DNA of 7,218 bases from CAYVDH01 sp964450355. Lineage in GTDB: Bacteria > Bacteroidota > Bacteroidia > NS11-12g > UBA955. A program made the position numbers and the translations under genes. The first letter of the stretch is position 1. Each line of letters opens with the position of its first letter. Below, one piece after another: positions 5,313 through 7,218 of this stretch. The notes under the pieces were generated by a model. The model saw only the letters and a list, made by a program, of their open reading frames with translations. It had not been told where the DNA came from and did no database searches. Location of the stretch: positions 1 to 7,218 of the forward strand of contig CAYVDH010000179.1 in the NCBI GenBank assembly GCA_964450355.1. The letters are read 5' to 3'.

Positions 5313-6008
5313 TTATTTTATTCTCCAACCCAATTTTATAAAGGGTAATGATCCATAAGTTGTAGAACCACTACTTATGTTCTCTGGATTAAGTGTTTTA
5401 GTAGTGACTGAGCCAATAGTTTCTTCCTCTTCATATTCTTTTTCAACGGTTCTACTTAATTGAAAAAAAGTATATTCTGCACCAATGTATAATCCATCAG
5501 TTATCCAATAATCAAAGCCTAAGCCAGTATAAAGACTAATTAATGAAACTTTAGCTGTAGATTTTATTTTATAATCAGAATTAAAAGAGTTCCCATCGCT
5601 ATTTTCTCCATTTATTTTGTTTTTTCCAGCACCTAATCCAATATCAAAACTAAAGCAAGGAGATAATTTTTTAGTGCCCATAAAATGTTTTTCAATTCCC
5701 AACTGTAATATATTGATGTTTGTAATTTCAGTGTACTTTCCTTTATTTCCAGAGCCATCAGGGTTTTCGAAAAAATTTTCAATTGATTTATCATTGAATA
5801 CAGTAAGAGTAGATCTAAAGGCCAATTTATCTTTAAAAAAATATCGACCATTCAGCCCCAAACTAGTGACATTGTCATTTAATGCACTAAATGCAAATCC
5901 AACTTGAGTGGTCATGTTGCCTTTCAATGGTTTAAATGATGGCGTTTCATTTGAAAACACATTAAAACTTAAAGCTAAAACCGTTGTAATTAGAGTTATT
6001 TTTTTCAT
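5313..6008 (-). CDS. Small outer-membrane beta-barrel protein
   Basis: The 231-residue product starts MKKITLITTVLALSFNVFS, a clear signal peptide probably cleaved before Asn20. The rest alternates short amphipathic strands and polar loops, as in 8-stranded OmpA/OmpX-like barrels: TTQVGFAFSAL (33-43), SLGLNGRYFF (49-58), LAFRSTLTVF (62-71), NILQLGIEKHF (99-109), FSFDIGLGAGK (119-129), SLISLYTGLGFDYWI (145-159), GLYIGAEYTFFQLS (162-175), and a terminal strand SLPFIKLGWRIK. Loops with DGSGNKG and EYEEEE would face outside. Length fits the outer-membrane beta-barrel (OMP_b-brl-like) families of Bacteroidota. Ligand and role are unknown. It may have its own promoter and a possible operator upstream, and it follows a larger barrel gene on the same strand at 148 bases. 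Confidence 0.8.
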   Translation of the reverse strand: MKKITLITTVLALSFNVFSNETPSFKPLKGNMTTQVGFAFSALNDNVTSLGLNGRYFFKDKLAFRSTLTVFNDKSIENFFENPDGSGNKGKYTEITNINILQLGIEKHFMGTKKLSPCFSFDIGLGAGKNKINGENSDGNSFNSDYKIKSTAKVSLISLYTGLGFDYWITDGLYIGAEYTFFQLSRTVEKEYEEEETIGSVTTKTLNPENISSGSTTYGSLPFIKLGWRIK

Positions 6009-6030
6009 AATGTATATGTAATTAATATTT

Positions 6031-6038
6031 CAAATATA
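6031..6038 (-). promoter_or_regulatory. TAnnTTTG (-7) box for the small barrel gene
   Basis: The minus strand reads TATATTTG, an exact -7 match 22 bases before the ATG, giving a leader of about 15 bases. No TTG is seen at the expected -33 spacing; that place is taken by one arm of the inverted repeat at 6054-6086. Confidence 0.42.
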
Positions 6039-6053
6039 AATTAAAATGTTAAT

Positions 6054-6086
6054 AATTAGACATTTAATATCAACAACTGTCTAATT
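6054..6086. promoter_or_regulatory. Perfect 9-bp inverted repeat, possible operator
   Basis: AATTAGACA (6054-6062) and TGTCTAATT (6078-6086) are perfect inverted copies around a 15-base spacer. The arms are 24 bases centre to centre, and the proximal one falls at about -33 relative to the small barrel gene's TAnnTTTG box. This suits a binding site for a dimeric regulator. It could also fold as a hairpin ending the upstream barrel gene, but no T-run follows on the minus strand. Confidence 0.45.
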
Positions 6087-6156
6087 TAAAGTAAATAATA
6101 AATAACATATAATTTTTTAACAAAATGATGGAAAGAGCTGTTTAATTATAAAACAA

Positions 6157-7218
6157 TTACCACCGCCACACCATTATCAACTTCCCTGTAAACACATTGG
6201 CATGGTCTAATCGCCATAGCTTATTGATGCGGTCGTAGCGAGTGATTAGGCTTAAATTAAAATTTTTAAATAAGTTAGTGGTTATCTGCATTCCTCCTCC
6301 CGATTTAAATGCCCCATTTTTGTATTGCGTTTGCTCTCCTATTACTCCTAATATCAAACCTTTTTTGGCTAAATAATTATGTGAAAATTGTATCGAATTG
6401 GAATTTAATGAATCCACAAATGGCGCTGTGATGTTATTTAAATAACTGATGATGCTGGTGTTCCTGTTGCCTATTTGAAATGTATGTACTGTGTTGATTA
6501 ATTTGTATGAAACAGTGCCCAAATCGTTCAGTTGCATGGCGGAATTGGTATAACTCAATAATCCATTCCAATTCACTGTTTTAAATCTTTTTTTGTATGT
6601 GAGCATGGCATTGGTCACCGAGAATTGGTTGTTGGTTCTGTATGCGCTATCTGGGTGGTTGTTGCCCTGCTGGTAAGGACTGTAACTCAAAGTTAAATTT
6701 GGCAATTTATCAAAGCTGGTTGCAATTTTTAGTCCATAACCTTTCATGCGGTTAGTGGCTTTGTTTAGTTCAATGAGATTATCTCTCATTTCTTTGTAAA
6801 AAGCAGATACTTTCACTTTCTTTTTAAACCATTGGTGCTCGTATTTGTATTCCATTTCTCTGAAATTTCTTCTTAAAAAGGGATTGCCTACCGTGCGAAA
6901 AGCAGCACCTGTTTGTTTTACTTGAGCTTCTATTTTGATGTTATTGCTGAGTTCTTGTGTAGCCTTTAATTGGTAAGCCATGAAAGCTGATGGTTTAAAA
7001 TCGTAAGTGTTGTTGCTAGATTGCACTTTTTGATCGATGTAGCTTTCTTTGTAATCACTTTGTGCAGCATTGCCAATGAGTTCTATCTTTTTTAATAAGG
7101 TTGCTTGAGCTGACACATTTAAGACCCCGTTTCTCACCATGGGAATGGTTTTATTGTCTGTATGTTGGTCGTAGGCATACAAATATTCTGCGGCTATGTG
7201 ATTGCCCTTAAGCTGACC
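6157..7218 (-). CDS. C-terminal 353 residues of a large outer-membrane beta-barrel-like protein, cut by the right edge
   Basis: The frame is open to the edge (GQLKGNHIAAEYLYAYDQH...), so the protein starts outside the window. The visible part is a long series of alternating strands with polar loops, for example SAQATLLKKIELIGNAA, YQLKATQELSNNIKIEAQVK, KKKVKVSAFYKEMRDN, GYGLKIATSFDKLPNLTLSYSP, QFSVTNAMLTYKKR and GGGMQITTNLFKNFNLSLI, and it ends KLIMVWRW with a C-terminal aromatic residue. These are the marks of a TonB-receptor-sized or large porin-like outer-membrane barrel. No plug domain, carboxypeptidase-like domain or SusD partner is in view, so its transport role cannot be stated. The 3' end lies 148 bases before the small barrel gene on the same strand. 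Confidence 0.72.
   Translation of the reverse strand, partial: GQLKGNHIAAEYLYAYDQHTDNKTIPMVRNGVLNVSAQATLLKKIELIGNAAQSDYKESYIDQKVQSSNNTYDFKPSAFMAYQLKATQELSNNIKIEAQVKQTGAAFRTVGNPFLRRNFREMEYKYEHQWFKKKVKVSAFYKEMRDNLIELNKATNRMKGYGLKIATSFDKLPNLTLSYSPYQQGNNHPDSAYRTNNQFSVTNAMLTYKKRFKTVNWNGLLSYTNSAMQLNDLGTVSYKLINTVHTFQIGNRNTSIISYLNNITAPFVDSLNSNSIQFSHNYLAKKGLILGVIGEQTQYKNGAFKSGGGMQITTNLFKNFNLSLITRYDRINKLWRLDHANVFTGKLIMVWRW

Noticed and set aside
5617..5907. Plus-strand 96-codon ORF and minus-strand 72-codon ORF (5633-5851)
   Set aside because: Both are other-frame readings of the small beta-barrel gene, which has a signal peptide and a proper C-terminal strand.
2156..6156. Possible insertion sequence or integron-like element in the repeat-rich region
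   Set aside because: No transposase or integrase fragment, target-site duplication or long terminal inverted repeat could be found.
7180..7182. Apparent start codon of the right-edge barrel gene
   Set aside because: This is a TTG in the middle of an open frame that continues to the window edge, and no signal peptide follows it. The gene is cut by the window and does not start here.
1..7218. tRNA, rRNA, riboswitch or CRISPR array
   Set aside because: I saw no cloverleaf with CCA end, no rRNA-like GC-rich block, no known riboswitch core and no regularly spaced repeats with unique spacers. The 7-bp array is far too short in period for a CRISPR.

Overview
The window looks like chromosome from a Bacteroidota bacterium, probably flavobacterium-like. 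It is strongly AT-rich. Several gene starts follow TAnnTTTG boxes, the -7 element of this phylum's main sigma factor. The secreted proteins have short signal peptides that end before Gln or Asn, and the genes encode outer-membrane beta-barrels typical of the group. I see no rRNA, tRNA, CRISPR array or intact mobile element.

Left part (1-2155, all minus strand). A gene for a secreted protein runs off the left edge. To its right is a tight two-gene operon. It is transcribed from 2155 leftwards: first 2-amino-3-carboxymuconate-6-semialdehyde decarboxylase (ACMSD, tryptophan/kynurenine catabolism), then a SpoU/TrmH-family RNA 2'-O-ribose methyltransferase. The second start lies 6 bases after the first stop, with a Shine-Dalgarno-like AAAGGA inside the end of the first gene. 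These are the only two genes here whose reaction can be read with confidence.

Middle part (2156-5312). A 539-base divergent intergenic region holds a long array of degenerate 7-bp repeats (2403-2535) that keeps one phase for 19 units, a second 7-bp block (2320-2368), and two small GC-rich hairpins around them. Next is a plus-strand gene for a 603-residue exported protein of unknown function. Its two halves align with each other, so it is an internal tandem duplication. Beyond it, a well-formed Bacteroidota promoter (4555-4585) faces only a 28-codon ORF. A dead type II toxin-antitoxin pair follows (RelB/Phd-like antitoxin and RelE/ParE-like toxin, 4794-5256), broken by four in-frame stops and a frameshift.

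Right part (5313-7218, minus strand). A small outer-membrane beta-barrel protein is preceded by a TAnnTTTG box and a perfect 9-bp inverted repeat at about the -33 position. The C-terminal 353 residues of a larger beta-barrel-like outer-membrane protein run off the right edge.

Overall, two conserved housekeeping/catabolic genes sit beside an AT-rich, repeat-bearing, partly decaying accessory stretch. No complete new multi-gene system is visible. The most unusual items are the duplicated 603-residue protein and the heptad array next to it.
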